Shown: positions 34,670-43,866 of the stretch, piece by piece
Position numbering within the stretch: position 1 is the stretch's first letter
Layout: the number at the start of each line of letters is the position of its first letter
NCBI GenBank assembly: GCA_041941305.1
Contig: JBGTQJ010000010.1
Span: 62,001-126,000 of the forward strand
Reading direction: 5' to 3'
Source of the DNA: JANSWP01 sp041941305
GTDB lineage: Bacteria > Bacteroidota > Bacteroidia > Chitinophagales > Saprospiraceae
DNA: 64,000 bases
Notes under the pieces: generated by a model
The model's database searches: none
Told to the model about the DNA's origin: nothing
What the model saw: the letters and a program-made list of their open reading frames with translations, nothing else
Program-made: the position numbers and the translations under genes

Positions 34670-37414
34670 TTACTGTTTTACAACACGCTCTATCAACATA
34701 CCTTCTTCTGTATTAATTCTTACAAAATAAACTCCGGCACTTAAATCATTCAAATTATCAAGAGGTAAGAAATGCTGACCTGAGGAAAGATTTCCAAATT
34801 GTTGATAATGAAGTATCTGACCAGTGGTTGACAGCAACTCTAAGGAAACTTCATGCCGCTTTTCCAAAATGACATCAACCGTTAAGTTTTCAACAAATGG
34901 ATTGGGGAATACCGTAAGATTTACAATACCTGCTTCCGCCTCTTCGGAGCCATTTACACACTCTGTTTTGATAGTGTATTCCAAATAATCTCCAAGTGCA
35001 TGCTCACAAATCGCCCGAATTCTAACATCATAGTCAGTACAAACATCTAACCCAAAAATTTGATAATTTTCATCTACTGTTGAAATGACCTCCCAATCGT
35101 CCATACTACCGGATTTTCTCCAATTGATTTCGTAACTAATGGAGTTGCTGGGTCCCTGCCAGTCCGCGCTGATGGTAGAAAAGTTAGCCAGCAAATTTAT
35201 ATCAACCGGATCTGCACAAGGAACTGCAGGTCTGAAATATGCAGTGACGATATCACCCTGTTCTTCTAACGCAAGGGTAATATTGGGAGCATACTCATCT
35301 GGCGCAAAAGTATTGGTATCGACTTCCCAGTGGTCCAATTCCCAGGTAGGATCTGGAATAGCCTGGAAATTCAAAACAGTTCCTCCAAAATATTCTCCAC
35401 CATAAGGGTAGACATTTGGTATGATTGTATTGACCCTTACTCTGTTTGGGGAACCAACTGGTTCTACTTTAACTGTTACAGGATATGGACCCGTCACATC
35501 ATAACAATCAGAAATACCATTATCAATAAAAACACAACGATCCAAAATGAAGTCTCTCAATTCTTGCACATTATCTTCCCACTCATTCATCGTACCACCC
35601 CAACGAGCAATTTGGCGGGGCATCTCCGGTGTGATTCTATCTATCATCCGATCCAGAATGGTGATCATAGAATCGCAAGACAAATAAGAATTATTCAAAT
35701 CTGCATATCTATTCACATATAAAGAATGAAATTCCTCGCTTTCGAGTAGAGAAATGATTAAATCGACATGTCCTTCAGGGTCAGAAAACTGTGGCAATTG
35801 TTCATTGTCGCAAGGATCCGCACTAGGGTCGTCATTGGGAATGTTGGTGTAATTGATATAATGACCAAAAGTGGCATCCATATCCCATAGCGTATAGCGC
35901 CATTTGGTTGCTCCACCCAATGGGTTTCTTCCACGCCACCATGCCGTATTCCAGTTGAGCCAATCTTTACAAACAACATGGGTATTGATGATCATGTAAT
36001 CTACCAAACTTTGCACATTCAATTCCTCTTTCACCATTTCATAATTGGCTGGATCCAACATTGAATTATTAGTAATGAAGGCATGCAATGCATCCCAATC
36101 TGCTTTGCTCCCGTATTCTTCCCAGGTGCCTCCCCAGGTTTTGATATAATCAATCCATTTTCTCCCCTGATCATAATATCTTCTGGTATAGTCGGGATCG
36201 TCTACTTTCTCTCTCATTTCGTACAGACCCCAATATTGACCATTCAGGTAAATTACGGCTGGTTCATAGCTTCGCTCATCCAATTCCAGTTCGGCTAGTT
36301 GAGATAAATGATGAATATAGGCATCACGAATATGAGCGCCTCCATCTTCATATGGATAGTTATCATTGGCTGCAGCTTTTAAAATCAACCTTTGGAACCT
36401 GTCACGGTCTTGCGTCGGGAATATTTTATGAGAAATAGAGCTCGTATACCCCATTTGGTCACGTGTGATGTAATCAATTCCACGGTGATCGTAAGCCCAG
36501 GAATCATTTCCATGCTTGTTGAACTCACCATATGCTTCATCGATTAACTGTTTGTCCTCTCCAAATAATTCAAAAGCCCCTTGTGGGTCAAATTGTTGAC
36601 CATTCAAGAGTTGCTCCAAATCTGAACCCGAAATTGAAATGACAGGAACTGTGTGATCCTCATCGATAAAATAGGTATTGGCTTCAACAAAGCTAGCTGG
36701 GGTCTGTGGGTCTGCATCGAAGGAAATAGCCTTGATGACAGTAGTTTGAGTAATGGTTATTGGATTGGTAAAAAGTGTAGAAGCTGCAGTTGGTTCTGAA
36801 CCATCCAGTGTATATCTGATTTCTGAACCTGGAGCGCCAGAAATTCCAACTGTCAGGGATCCACTATAAAAACCAGGTGCAGCATTAAATTCAGGCTTGG
36901 AAGTGTATTCTTTTACAGCATTGCCATTGGGTGCTCCTGGACTGGGGTTTAAGAAAATACCCCAATTGGGATCCGCGTCCTGTACCCTTCCTCTTGAGTG
37001 ATTCATTTGATTTGGATTGGTCATTTGAACCACGTCCAAGGTATTTTGATCAGGATCAGATAAAACGATATATTCTTGTTTGGTTTGGGTAAGTTTAAAA
37101 CCTGCATGAATGAAATTACTGGAAACCTCGTCTCTATCTGAACAAAATATCAATAAATGTTGGCCAGGGTCGATACTAACACCAGCTGGAAAAAGCCATT
37201 TTGGTGGGTTATTGATGTTGTCACTGAGCATGTAGCCCTCTAAATCTACAGTGCTGCTTCCCGCATTGTACAACTCAACCCAATCCTCATTATCTCCGTA
37301 GTTGTCAAATATGGTCGTCATATTCGCAGCGGAGAATTCATTAATAATGACTTGAGAATGAAGGGGATAAGTAAGAATGGTTAAAAGAAAAATCGGGTAA
37401 AAATACTTTCTCAT
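34670..37414 (-). CDS. CotH-domain surface protein with lamin-tail domain, T9SS type A sorted
   Basis: Exported protein of 914 residues with a signal peptide (1-20). Modules in order: lamin-tail domain (about 22-150; 'IINEFSAANMTTIFDNYGD', 'DWVELYNAGSSTVDLEGYML'), a chitobiase-type C-terminal module (about 175-250; 'YTLDGSEPTAASTLF'), a CotH-like kinase domain (about 265-640; 'AANDNYPYEDGGAHIRDAY', 'GLYEMREKVDD', 'YTLWDMDATFGHYINYTNIP'), a fibronectin type III-like domain (about 745-825) and a type A sorting tail ('VFPNPFVENLTVDVIL'). CotH of Bacillus spores is a protein kinase. The role of secreted Bacteroidota versions is not settled. Confidence 0.9.
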   Translation of the reverse strand: MRKYFYPIFLLTILTYPLHSQVIINEFSAANMTTIFDNYGDNEDWVELYNAGSSTVDLEGYMLSDNINNPPKWLFPAGVSIDPGQHLLIFCSDRDEVSSNFIHAGFKLTQTKQEYIVLSDPDQNTLDVVQMTNPNQMNHSRGRVQDADPNWGIFLNPSPGAPNGNAVKEYTSKPEFNAAPGFYSGSLTVGISGAPGSEIRYTLDGSEPTAASTLFTNPITITQTTVIKAISFDADPQTPASFVEANTYFIDEDHTVPVISISGSDLEQLLNGQQFDPQGAFELFGEDKQLIDEAYGEFNKHGNDSWAYDHRGIDYITRDQMGYTSSISHKIFPTQDRDRFQRLILKAAANDNYPYEDGGAHIRDAYIHHLSQLAELELDERSYEPAVIYLNGQYWGLYEMREKVDDPDYTRRYYDQGRKWIDYIKTWGGTWEEYGSKADWDALHAFITNNSMLDPANYEMVKEELNVQSLVDYMIINTHVVCKDWLNWNTAWWRGRNPLGGATKWRYTLWDMDATFGHYINYTNIPNDDPSADPCDNEQLPQFSDPEGHVDLIISLLESEEFHSLYVNRYADLNNSYLSCDSMITILDRMIDRITPEMPRQIARWGGTMNEWEDNVQELRDFILDRCVFIDNGISDCYDVTGPYPVTVKVEPVGSPNRVRVNTIIPNVYPYGGEYFGGTVLNFQAIPDPTWELDHWEVDTNTFAPDEYAPNITLALEEQGDIVTAYFRPAVPCADPVDINLLANFSTISADWQGPSNSISYEINWRKSGSMDDWEVISTVDENYQIFGLDVCTDYDVRIRAICEHALGDYLEYTIKTECVNGSEEAEAGIVNLTVFPNPFVENLTVDVILEKRHEVSLELLSTTGQILHYQQFGNLSSGQHFLPLDNLNDLSAGVYFVRINTEEGMLIERVVKQ

Positions 37415-37526
37415 ATAGTGAGGATTTAATGTTGTTTTTACGTTGGGATAAAATTAAGAAAATATATAGATGAATTAGTGGTGGTGAATAGATAAAGCGG
37501 AAAAATTGTCGGTAGCGTAGCAAGAG

Positions 37527-38333
37527 TTATTTCCAATGGTTAGATATCATTTTGCAGGCGATTTCTTTCAGCAATTTGGCTGCCAACGCTGCAGTAATTC
37601 CCGAAATATCCCGGTGTGGATTATATTCAACAATGTCTGCTCCAATGATTGGGACATCTATTTCCTGGATCAAACGAATTACTTCCCTGCTTGTGAGACC
37701 TCCTGGTTCATGATGAGAAACTCCTGGAGCAAATGCAGGGTCAATACCATCTAGATCTAAAGAAATGTAAAGAGGTTTATCAAATTTAGGTCGAGTGCCA
37801 GCATCAAAATCAATCATGTCAATTATTTCGACACCATATTTATTAGCTTGCTCTTTTTGGTGAGGGTTTAATGTTCGAATACCAAGTTGAACAAGTCTTT
37901 CTGCAAGCTGATTTTCCATTATTCTGGCAAAGGGACAAGCATGAGAATATTTGTCATTCAATAGTTCATCATACAAATCAGCATGTGCATCAATCTGTAA
38001 AATTTGTAGGTTTTCGTAATACTCGGCATGTGCTTTTATAATTGGGTAAGTGATAGAATGATTGCCACCTATTGTTAAAATTCTTTTTTTGGTATTTATT
38101 ATTCTTTTTACCCCACTTTCAATATCAAAGTATTTTTCTACTTCGAGATCTCCCAAATCTTCAAAGTTCGAATCTTGGATAGGATTTATCAATTGCTCAG
38201 AAAAATAGTTAGAAGCGCCGTTGTGCAGCGTAGCTCTTATAAGATTTGGTGCAAGAGCTGCTCCTTGAAGAAAACTGGATTTTTGGTCATAAGGTATTCC
38301 AATCAATGCCACCTTTGGATAAAATTTTTCCAT
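37527..38333 (-). CDS. ureohydrolase family protein (agmatinase/formimidoylglutamase-like)
   Basis: A 268-residue binuclear-manganese enzyme of the arginase fold. Metal ligands are visible: His92 in 'GGNHS', Asp115/His117/Asp119 in 'DAHADLYD', and Asp193/Asp195 in 'SLDLDGIDPAFAPGVSHHEP'. The family hydrolyses guanidino or formimino groups (arginine, agmatine, formiminoglutamate). The sequence alone does not separate these. It is somewhat shorter than typical agmatinases (about 300). Nine bases separate it from the upstream exonuclease gene. Confidence 0.88.
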   Translation of the reverse strand: MEKFYPKVALIGIPYDQKSSFLQGAALAPNLIRATLHNGASNYFSEQLINPIQDSNFEDLGDLEVEKYFDIESGVKRIINTKKRILTIGGNHSITYPIIKAHAEYYENLQILQIDAHADLYDELLNDKYSHACPFARIMENQLAERLVQLGIRTLNPHQKEQANKYGVEIIDMIDFDAGTRPKFDKPLYISLDLDGIDPAFAPGVSHHEPGGLTSREVIRLIQEIDVPIIGADIVEYNPHRDISGITAALAAKLLKEIACKMISNHWK

Positions 38334-38342
38334 GCTTAAGGT

Positions 38343-39095
38343 TTATCTTCCCACAAAAACAATTTGTTCCTCCTCCAAAATTGGCATTAGTTTAAATTTC
38401 AAAAACAGCTGAACAGTCGCTAATACATCTTTTTCACAATAAACGGCAATACGTTCCAAATCTTTTTCTTCCCAATACACCTTCCCAACTTCAGAGCCAT
38501 CGATGTCATCTTTAGGTGAGGGAAATCCCAAAACAGCAGCCAGCAATTTTAGTGAAGTGTAAGCTTTTCGATCCCCAAACTTCCAAAGCTCCAATGTATC
38601 CAGGAGGTGTTTCGTTTCCCAGGGCTTCTTACCAGCAATATCTAGCATTACAGGTAAAGGCAATTGATTGACAAGCATTCTTCTACAGATATAGGGAATG
38701 TCAAATTCTTTGATGTTGTGCCCACAAATAAAATGAGAATTGAGATTGTTGTAAAATTGTTTGAGCATTTCTGAAAAATCAATAAGTAATTGTTTTTCAT
38801 CATCATTGGCAAATGATTTTAACCTTAATGCGAGCTTTTGATTATTATCTCTCACAACAATTCCTACAGAAATACAAATGATTTTTCCGAACTCTGCATA
38901 GATACCTGCTTTTTCGGGAAAAAGTGCGGCAGCCTCATCCTCGGATACAGCTTCATCATATTTTCTTAAGATTTGTTTTGATTTTATTTGCCATAATTTC
39001 TGAAAATCTTCGTTTAAGTCTGAGTAAGAAGGATAACTGGATACACATTCCACATCCAGGAAAAGCACCTTGGCAATATCAATTTGATTGAGCAT
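38343..39095 (-). CDS. 3'-5' exonuclease, DnaQ-like (DEDDy)
   Basis: A 250-residue protein of the predicted PolB-type 3'-5' exonuclease family. Motifs: 'FLDVECVSS' with Asp14 and Glu16 (Exo I), 'FICGHNIKEFDIPYICRRML' (Exo II), and 'YCEKDVLATVQLFL' (Exo III, Tyr-type). All metal-binding acidic residues are present, so it should be active on DNA or RNA ends. It is the first gene of a two-gene unit with the ureohydrolase, which does not suggest a shared pathway. Confidence 0.85.
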   Translation of the reverse strand: MLNQIDIAKVLFLDVECVSSYPSYSDLNEDFQKLWQIKSKQILRKYDEAVSEDEAAALFPEKAGIYAEFGKIICISVGIVVRDNNQKLALRLKSFANDDEKQLLIDFSEMLKQFYNNLNSHFICGHNIKEFDIPYICRRMLVNQLPLPVMLDIAGKKPWETKHLLDTLELWKFGDRKAYTSLKLLAAVLGFPSPKDDIDGSEVGKVYWEEKDLERIAVYCEKDVLATVQLFLKFKLMPILEEEQIVFVGR

Positions 39096-39407
39096 AGCTT
39101 GATTTCATAAATTTAATTTCGCCCTAATCTTTGGCAAAACCAGTTAAGGAATAGGCGGTAAGTTATGAAAATTAAACTCGGAACCCAATATTTTGAAGGG
39201 TTCTATGGATTGATATTTTCCTTAATTTTGCTCTGTAAATAATTGATTGTCAGAATATAATTAAAGTTTTAAGGGTAAACGGATGGTTTCCAATCCTTCT
39301 ATGATGCATTTATTCTGAATCAATTGGGTATTTTTGCGGGCAATAAGATATTTAAATAAATTTTAAACATTCACCGCTCCCAATCCGGTGTTATTAAAAA
39401 TTATATT
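39096..39407. other. divergent intergenic region
   Basis: The 312 bases between divergent genes must hold promoters for both. TATTTTTG at 39329-39336 matches TAnnTTTG for the plus-strand coiled-coil gene, but no TTG lies at the usual distance. Nothing else was recognised. Confidence 0.35.
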
Positions 39408-40388
39408 ATGTCAACAAACGATTCAAAGCAAAGACTCATCGCCATCGCCGCTGTTGTGGTGGTTGCTCTTTTAGCCGTAAATGCTTTCTTGCTTTACAAT
39501 AAATACAAGCAGGATAAAGTGATTGCTCAACAGGAAACTGAGCTGGATGAAGCTCACAAATTAGAGCAGGAATTGACAAAGCAATACGACGATGCCTTAA
39601 ACCAATTGGAAACTTATCGTGGCGAAAATGACGAACTCAATGCCATTCTCGACCAAAAAGAATTGGAATTGGAACAACAAAAAGAACAAATTTCGAGGTT
39701 AATTCGAAATGGCAAAGATTTGAAACGGGCAAGGGCGGAACTCAATAACCTGACAGCTCAAAACCAAGAATTTATTGCGCAAATTGAGCAATTGAAAGAT
39801 GAGGTAGATATTCTGAAGGGAGAGCGTTCTCAGTTGGTCAGTAAAACTGAAATGTTGGAAACAGATTTGAGCTCTCAGAGAGAAGCAACAGCTCAACTGG
39901 AAACTGAAAAAGCATCTTTAACTTCTGAAAAAGATGAAATCAGCGAGCAACGGGATCGTTTGGCAAAAACAGTAAATTTTGCTTCTGTTGTAAGAGTTAA
40001 AAATGTCAGCGTTACTGGAATGAAGACCAAAGGTTCCGGAAAAGCAGTGAAGAAAAAAATGGCCAAAAACATAGACCAATTAAAAGTTTGCTTTTATACA
40101 ACTATAAATGAGGTGACCAATGCAGGTCAGGAACAATTTTATGTAAGAATCATCAATCCTATTGGTGAAACAATGGCTATTGAAGAATTGGGATCTGGAA
40201 AAATAACCAATAAGAAAACTGGAGAAGAAATTCTATTTACCCAGGTTAGAGAATATGATTACACAAATGATGAAACTCAATTGTGTTTTAACTGGCAACC
40301 AAATGCTCCTTTCCAAAAAGGAAATTACGAAGTTGAAATATACAATAAAGGACATTTGGCAGGAACAGGAAGTTTTAGTTTGAAATAA
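39408..40388 (+). CDS. membrane-anchored coiled-coil protein
   Basis: A 326-residue protein with one N-terminal membrane helix (about 10-30, 'LIAIAAVVVVALLAVNAFLL'), a long coiled coil (about 35-195, heptads rich in Glu, Gln and Leu) and a C-terminal globular beta domain (about 196-326; 'KVCFYTTINEVTNAGQEQFY', 'QLCFNWQPNAPFQKGNYEVE'). The layout fits a periplasmic rod with a ligand-binding head. No family function is known to me. It is a single-gene unit with a terminator at 40420-40455. Confidence 0.75.
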   Translation: MSTNDSKQRLIAIAAVVVVALLAVNAFLLYNKYKQDKVIAQQETELDEAHKLEQELTKQYDDALNQLETYRGENDELNAILDQKELELEQQKEQISRLIRNGKDLKRARAELNNLTAQNQEFIAQIEQLKDEVDILKGERSQLVSKTEMLETDLSSQREATAQLETEKASLTSEKDEISEQRDRLAKTVNFASVVRVKNVSVTGMKTKGSGKAVKKKMAKNIDQLKVCFYTTINEVTNAGQEQFYVRIINPIGETMAIEELGSGKITNKKTGEEILFTQVREYDYTNDETQLCFNWQPNAPFQKGNYEVEIYNKGHLAGTGSFSLK

Positions 40389-40419
40389 TTAGAACCTCAA
40401 ATTAGAATCATAAAACCTT

Positions 40420-40455
40420 CAAAGTCCAAGCATATAGAATTTCGCTTGGACTTTG
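40420..40455 (+). terminator. intrinsic terminator of the coiled-coil gene
   Basis: Perfect 12-base arms CAAAGTCCAAGC (40420-40431) and GCTTGGACTTTG (40444-40455), 32 bases after the stop codon. There is no long U-run. Confidence 0.65.
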
Positions 40456-40476
40456 ATAATTATAGCACTTAGTTAG

Positions 40477-40728
40477 TACTACTTTGTCACTTTGAATTGC
40501 TAGCGTTTTTTGTAAAGTCAAAAGTTAAAATGAAAAACTTAAAACTTAAAGGTTTCTGCTGGTTGAAATCCTGATAATAATTTTTTAGACTAGACTTTAT
40601 TCGGTTGACGGCGGACGGTTAACAGCTTATCATGCAAATTCATTTAGAATAAAGTCTACTGTATTTCAACTTTTACATTTTAACTTTTGACTTTTACATT
40701 TTGATTTTACTAAAGTGACAAAGTAGTA
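40477..40728. mobile_element. 252 bp palindromic element (MITE-like)
   Basis: Three sets of nested perfect arms: TACTACTTTGTCACTTT (40477-40493) with its complement at 40712-40728, AAAGTCAAAAGTTAAAATG (40514-40532) with 40676-40694, and AGACTTTATTC (40592-40602) with 40647-40657. The segments between arms are only partly complementary. No open frame. The termini and symmetry resemble a miniature inverted-repeat element, and it differs in sequence from the 161 bp element at 15972. Confidence 0.6.
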
Positions 40729-40761
40729 TTAGGTTGTATTCTGAATTTTAGTTTCTTTTTG

Positions 40762-41271
40762 TTATTGAGGCATTTTCGCTTCAATGGATTGGATGAATTC
40801 GGTTTTAGCTTTTGCATAACTATCCATCTCTTCCCATTCTCTTTTTGCCAGATTGTGTTTCAAGTCTTCGTAGGCTTGCCTAGTCTTAGGATGGGATCTA
40901 AGATAATTTCTAAAGAATAAATGTCGTTTCCAAAATTGGCAATCAATTTCGGTTAAATGAATGTGATGTGATCTCGTTTCTGAATTAAGCCATTTTCGGA
41001 AATACCTTCTTTTTGGAAAGAAGTTTTGATAATCAGGGGGGTATTCATATCCCAAAGATCGAACTGGCTCAATACAAGCATCGACAAGAGAAAAATCGGG
41101 AATACCTATCATAATATCAATTATTGGTTTAGCATCCAAATTTTCTACAGAAGTGCTGCCAATGTGCTCAATTCGAGCCTTTTTCCCTGCCAAAACTGTT
41201 TCGAGTAATGCTTTTTCCTTTTGAAACTGGATGCTCCACTCTGGATTATAGGGTGCGATTATAATTTTCAT
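40762..41271 (-). CDS. GrpB family protein (UPF0157)
   Basis: A 169-residue cytoplasmic protein of the GrpB/UPF0157 family, related to nucleotidyltransferases. Typical motifs are 'IAPYNPEWSIQFQKEKALLE', 'IEHIGSTSVENLDAKPIIDI' and 'HHIHLTEIDCQFWKRHLFFR'. The biochemical activity is unknown for most members; some fuse to dephospho-CoA kinase. Its ATG overlaps the stop of the upstream SDR gene by four bases, so the two are translationally coupled. Confidence 0.92.
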   Translation of the reverse strand: MKIIIAPYNPEWSIQFQKEKALLETVLAGKKARIEHIGSTSVENLDAKPIIDIMIGIPDFSLVDACIEPVRSLGYEYPPDYQNFFPKRRYFRKWLNSETRSHHIHLTEIDCQFWKRHLFFRNYLRSHPKTRQAYEDLKHNLAKREWEEMDSYAKAKTEFIQSIEAKMPQ

Positions 41272-42047
41272 AATCCAGCCAACATATGCCCTCCATCTGA
41301 TTCAATAATACTGCCAGTGGTATAACTAGAAGCATCTGAAGCCAGATAAAGCGCTAAGCCTGCCATTTCATCTGGTTGAGCCATTCTACCGGAAGGCAGG
41401 TGTTTTTCCATTTGCTTCAATAAAGTCTCATTTTTCCAAAGCGCAGCACTCAACTTGGTTTTTATCAAGCCCGGACAAATGGCATTGGAACGGATACCTG
41501 CTTTCCCCCATTCCTTAGCCTGTGCCTTGGTCAACATGACAACTGCAGCTTTGGTAATGCTGTAAACTGCCAAACCAAAACTTGGTTTTAATCCTTCTAC
41601 TGATGCGATATTGATAACTGAGCCCCCTCCTCTCGACTTCATGCTAGGATAGCATAGATTGGATAGCAAAAAACAAGATTTGACATTAATGTTCATCATT
41701 TTGTCAAACAATTCGCCAGTCGCATCAGTCATGGGTCCAAAAACGGGATTGGTAGCCGCATTATTTACCAAAATGTCTATACCACCATATTTTTCAATCG
41801 TTTTATCTACCAGGTTTTTGAGTTGTTCCTCATCCCCAACATGACATGCGATTCCGGTAGCTTCAAGTCCATCTGCCACAAATGAAGCAGCTACAGCATC
41901 CACCGCTTCCTGATTTCGACTACTTACCACGACTTTGGCGCCAAATTCTGCAAATCCCCTGGCGATGGCTTCTCCGATACCCTTGCTGGCTCCAGTCACA
42001 ATGGCTACTTTTCCTTCCAGATCAAATTTGTTTTTTATTCTAGTCAT
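41268..42047 (-). CDS. SDR family oxidoreductase
   Basis: A 259-residue NAD(P)-dependent short-chain dehydrogenase. The frame is open to 42134, but the 29 extra residues precede the family's normal start, so I choose the ATG at 42047 ('MTRIKNKFDLEGKVAIVTG'). Cofactor motif 'TGASKGIGEAIARG', 'NNAATNP', catalytic Ser in 'INIASVEGL' and 'YSITKAAV' (YxxxK) are all present. The basic residues after the first strand ('VVSSRNQ') suggest NADP. It resembles 3-oxoacyl-ACP reductase-like and dehydrogenase/reductase 4 enzymes; the substrate is unknown. Coupled to grpB-like. Confidence 0.9.
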   Translation of the reverse strand: MTRIKNKFDLEGKVAIVTGASKGIGEAIARGFAEFGAKVVVSSRNQEAVDAVAASFVADGLEATGIACHVGDEEQLKNLVDKTIEKYGGIDILVNNAATNPVFGPMTDATGELFDKMMNINVKSCFLLSNLCYPSMKSRGGGSVINIASVEGLKPSFGLAVYSITKAAVVMLTKAQAKEWGKAGIRSNAICPGLIKTKLSAALWKNETLLKQMEKHLPSGRMAQPDEMAGLALYLASDASSYTTGSIIESDGGHMLAGL

Positions 42048-42176
42048 TTCGTTTGGTTGTTTTTGATTTGTCTGATTTTTTTGGTGGGCGAAAATAGGGA
42101 ATTTGGGATAATAAAGAACCAAAGCCATATCCATCGTAAAGAAAAACTATTTGTCCTTTTCGTACAACTACTTAGG

Positions 42177-42207
42177 TTGAGCTCAAACCAAAAATTACCT
42201 ATCTTTG
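42177..42207 (+). promoter_or_regulatory. Bacteroidota-type promoter for the Uma2 gene
   Basis: TTG (42177-42179), a 20-base spacer and TATCTTTG (42200-42207) match the Bacteroidota consensus. The start codon follows at 42228, giving a very short leader. Confidence 0.55.
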
Positions 42208-42227
42208 GTAATTAATCATGTAATAAT

Positions 42228-42704
42228 ATGGAATCTATCACAATCGATAACAAAACATACGAACAAGAAAGAAATAAACCGATGCCTAGTAAAAATCACG
42301 CTATTATTCAGGGAAATCTCTATTTTATCATTCGTCAATTATTTGGAGAACAGTATCAAATTTTGCCTGAATTAAGTCTAAAAATGACTCCAAATGACAA
42401 AGTCCCAGACCTTGCCATCTATAAAAATCTGGAATTTACCCCAGGATTGGATGAAGTCAAAATGGAAGAAATGCCACTAGGGGTGATTGAAATTCTTTCT
42501 CCTTCCCAAAGTCTTTCAGACCTCATTTCCAAATCCAGCAAATATTTTGAAGCTGGTATCCTATCATACTGGCTAGTCTTACCTGATGTACTTACCATTT
42601 ATGTGTTTAAAGCTCCGGGTGATTTTGTGGTTTTTTCCAAGCAAGAACAACTTTTTGATTCGGTTTTGGGGATTGAGCTGGACTTGGGGGAGGTGTTTAA
42701 ATAA
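42228..42704 (+). CDS. Uma2 family PD-(D/E)XK nuclease-like protein (DUF820)
   Basis: A 158-residue protein of the Uma2 family, which has a restriction-endonuclease-like fold. Family signatures are 'KNHAIIQGNLYFIIRQLFG', 'KVPDLAIYKN', 'GVIEILSPSQSLSDLISKS' and 'YFEAGILSYWLVLPD'. The acidic residues of the PD and E..K motifs are in place, so a nuclease role is possible, but the biological role of these frequent, multi-copy proteins in Bacteroidota and cyanobacteria is not clear. Single gene with its own promoter. Confidence 0.88.
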   Translation: MESITIDNKTYEQERNKPMPSKNHAIIQGNLYFIIRQLFGEQYQILPELSLKMTPNDKVPDLAIYKNLEFTPGLDEVKMEEMPLGVIEILSPSQSLSDLISKSSKYFEAGILSYWLVLPDVLTIYVFKAPGDFVVFSKQEQLFDSVLGIELDLGEVFK

Positions 42705-42839
42705 CTAACCACAGCATTGGAAAGGGGTGGATCAAAAGACCTTCGGTCACAATACTTATCGAGAAACCCGCTGTAGAAAATTATATAGAGGCAGGTGTTT
42801 TTTGGACATTGAAAATTAAAATTATCTCAAAATAAATCT

Positions 42840-43517
42840 ATGTTTTTTAAAAAGAAAAAGAAAGTAGAAACAATAAGAGTCTCTGAAGAACTTAATGCTG
42901 AAATAAAAAATGATAAAACCGTTAACTTCATTCGTTCAGGAGAACATACCGGAAAAAGTTCTGTGGGATTTTTGGAAGCTATGAGCGAACGAAATAAACT
43001 ACCCATTTTCAAAGGACATGTAAAGCATGCTTACGAATCTGATTTTATCAAATACAAAGACAAATGCCCACGTTGTCATACGCCTACTACACAAATGATG
43101 AGCAATTTTGCCTATGCTACCCAAATAACTTCTCGATTGATGACAGCTCCTGCTGGACATTATTGTACCAAATGTCCAACGGTCATTATTGACGATGACA
43201 TCATGCGTTCAGGAATTGCTTCCAATTTTAAATATGGCGGAGTTTTTACCATAGAAAACGGATACGATGATGAACCACGTTTTTTTGAAAGCTTCAATGG
43301 AGAAAAGCCAATTCTTGTATTGGATGAAGACCAAAAAGAAATCATGGGTATTGTACAATCTGTCCATTATAATGAAGATGGTGTGACGGATTATTTGGTA
43401 CCAGAGGGTTCAGGTCTGTATAAAGAATTGGAAGCAAAAAGGAAGAAAAATTCCAGATTGAATAAAAGGAATCTTTCTGCGAAAAAGGTGAAGCGGAGGA
43501 ATCGGAGGAAGCGATGA
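42840..43517 (+). CDS. hypothetical zinc-ribbon protein
   Basis: A 225-residue cytoplasmic protein. Two Cys pairs, Cys76-x-x-Cys79 ('CPRC') and Cys109-x-x-Cys112 ('CTKC'), look like a zinc ribbon. After an acidic mixed region comes a highly basic C-terminal tail (about 195-225; 'RNLSAKKVKRRNRRKR') that could bind nucleic acid. The N-terminus is also basic ('FFKKKKKVE'). No family name is known to me; an RNA- or DNA-binding role is inference only. Confidence 0.65.
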   Translation: MFFKKKKKVETIRVSEELNAEIKNDKTVNFIRSGEHTGKSSVGFLEAMSERNKLPIFKGHVKHAYESDFIKYKDKCPRCHTPTTQMMSNFAYATQITSRLMTAPAGHYCTKCPTVIIDDDIMRSGIASNFKYGGVFTIENGYDDEPRFFESFNGEKPILVLDEDQKEIMGIVQSVHYNEDGVTDYLVPEGSGLYKELEAKRKKNSRLNKRNLSAKKVKRRNRRKR

Positions 43518-43866
43518 TTTTGGGGTGAGATGACTTTTCGCAATTAGCCGAGTCTCTCGCTTGTGCGTGGGTTAGAGAGAGGACTCGGCGGTCGTATTTG
43601 AAACCAACGAGTCCTATCGGAGACTCGGTTTGTTACGAAGATGAAAATCGTTTAGAGAGGGGGAAATATTCAGCACCTTAGTTTTAAAGGTAATAAAAAA
43701 GCATAAAACTAGTAAGCAAATTGTTATTCACGTAAATTTATTGCGATAAAATTTAATTAATGGTGTTTAATTTATTTTCTTTAACCTTAAATAGTTTAAA
43801 AAACATAATTCTTCCGAATAAAAACTCCATAATAGAACAAACACAATAATTTAATAACAAAAAACC
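43518..43866. other. intergenic region with repeated hairpin arms
   Basis: GCCGAGTCTCTC (43547-43558) pairs with GAGAGAGGACTCGGC (43575-43589) with a small bulge, and a second hairpin CGAGTC (43609-43614)/GACTCG (43622-43627) reuses the same core. After 43660 the sequence turns very AT-rich, leading into the islet. I see no consensus promoter box. Confidence 0.45.
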
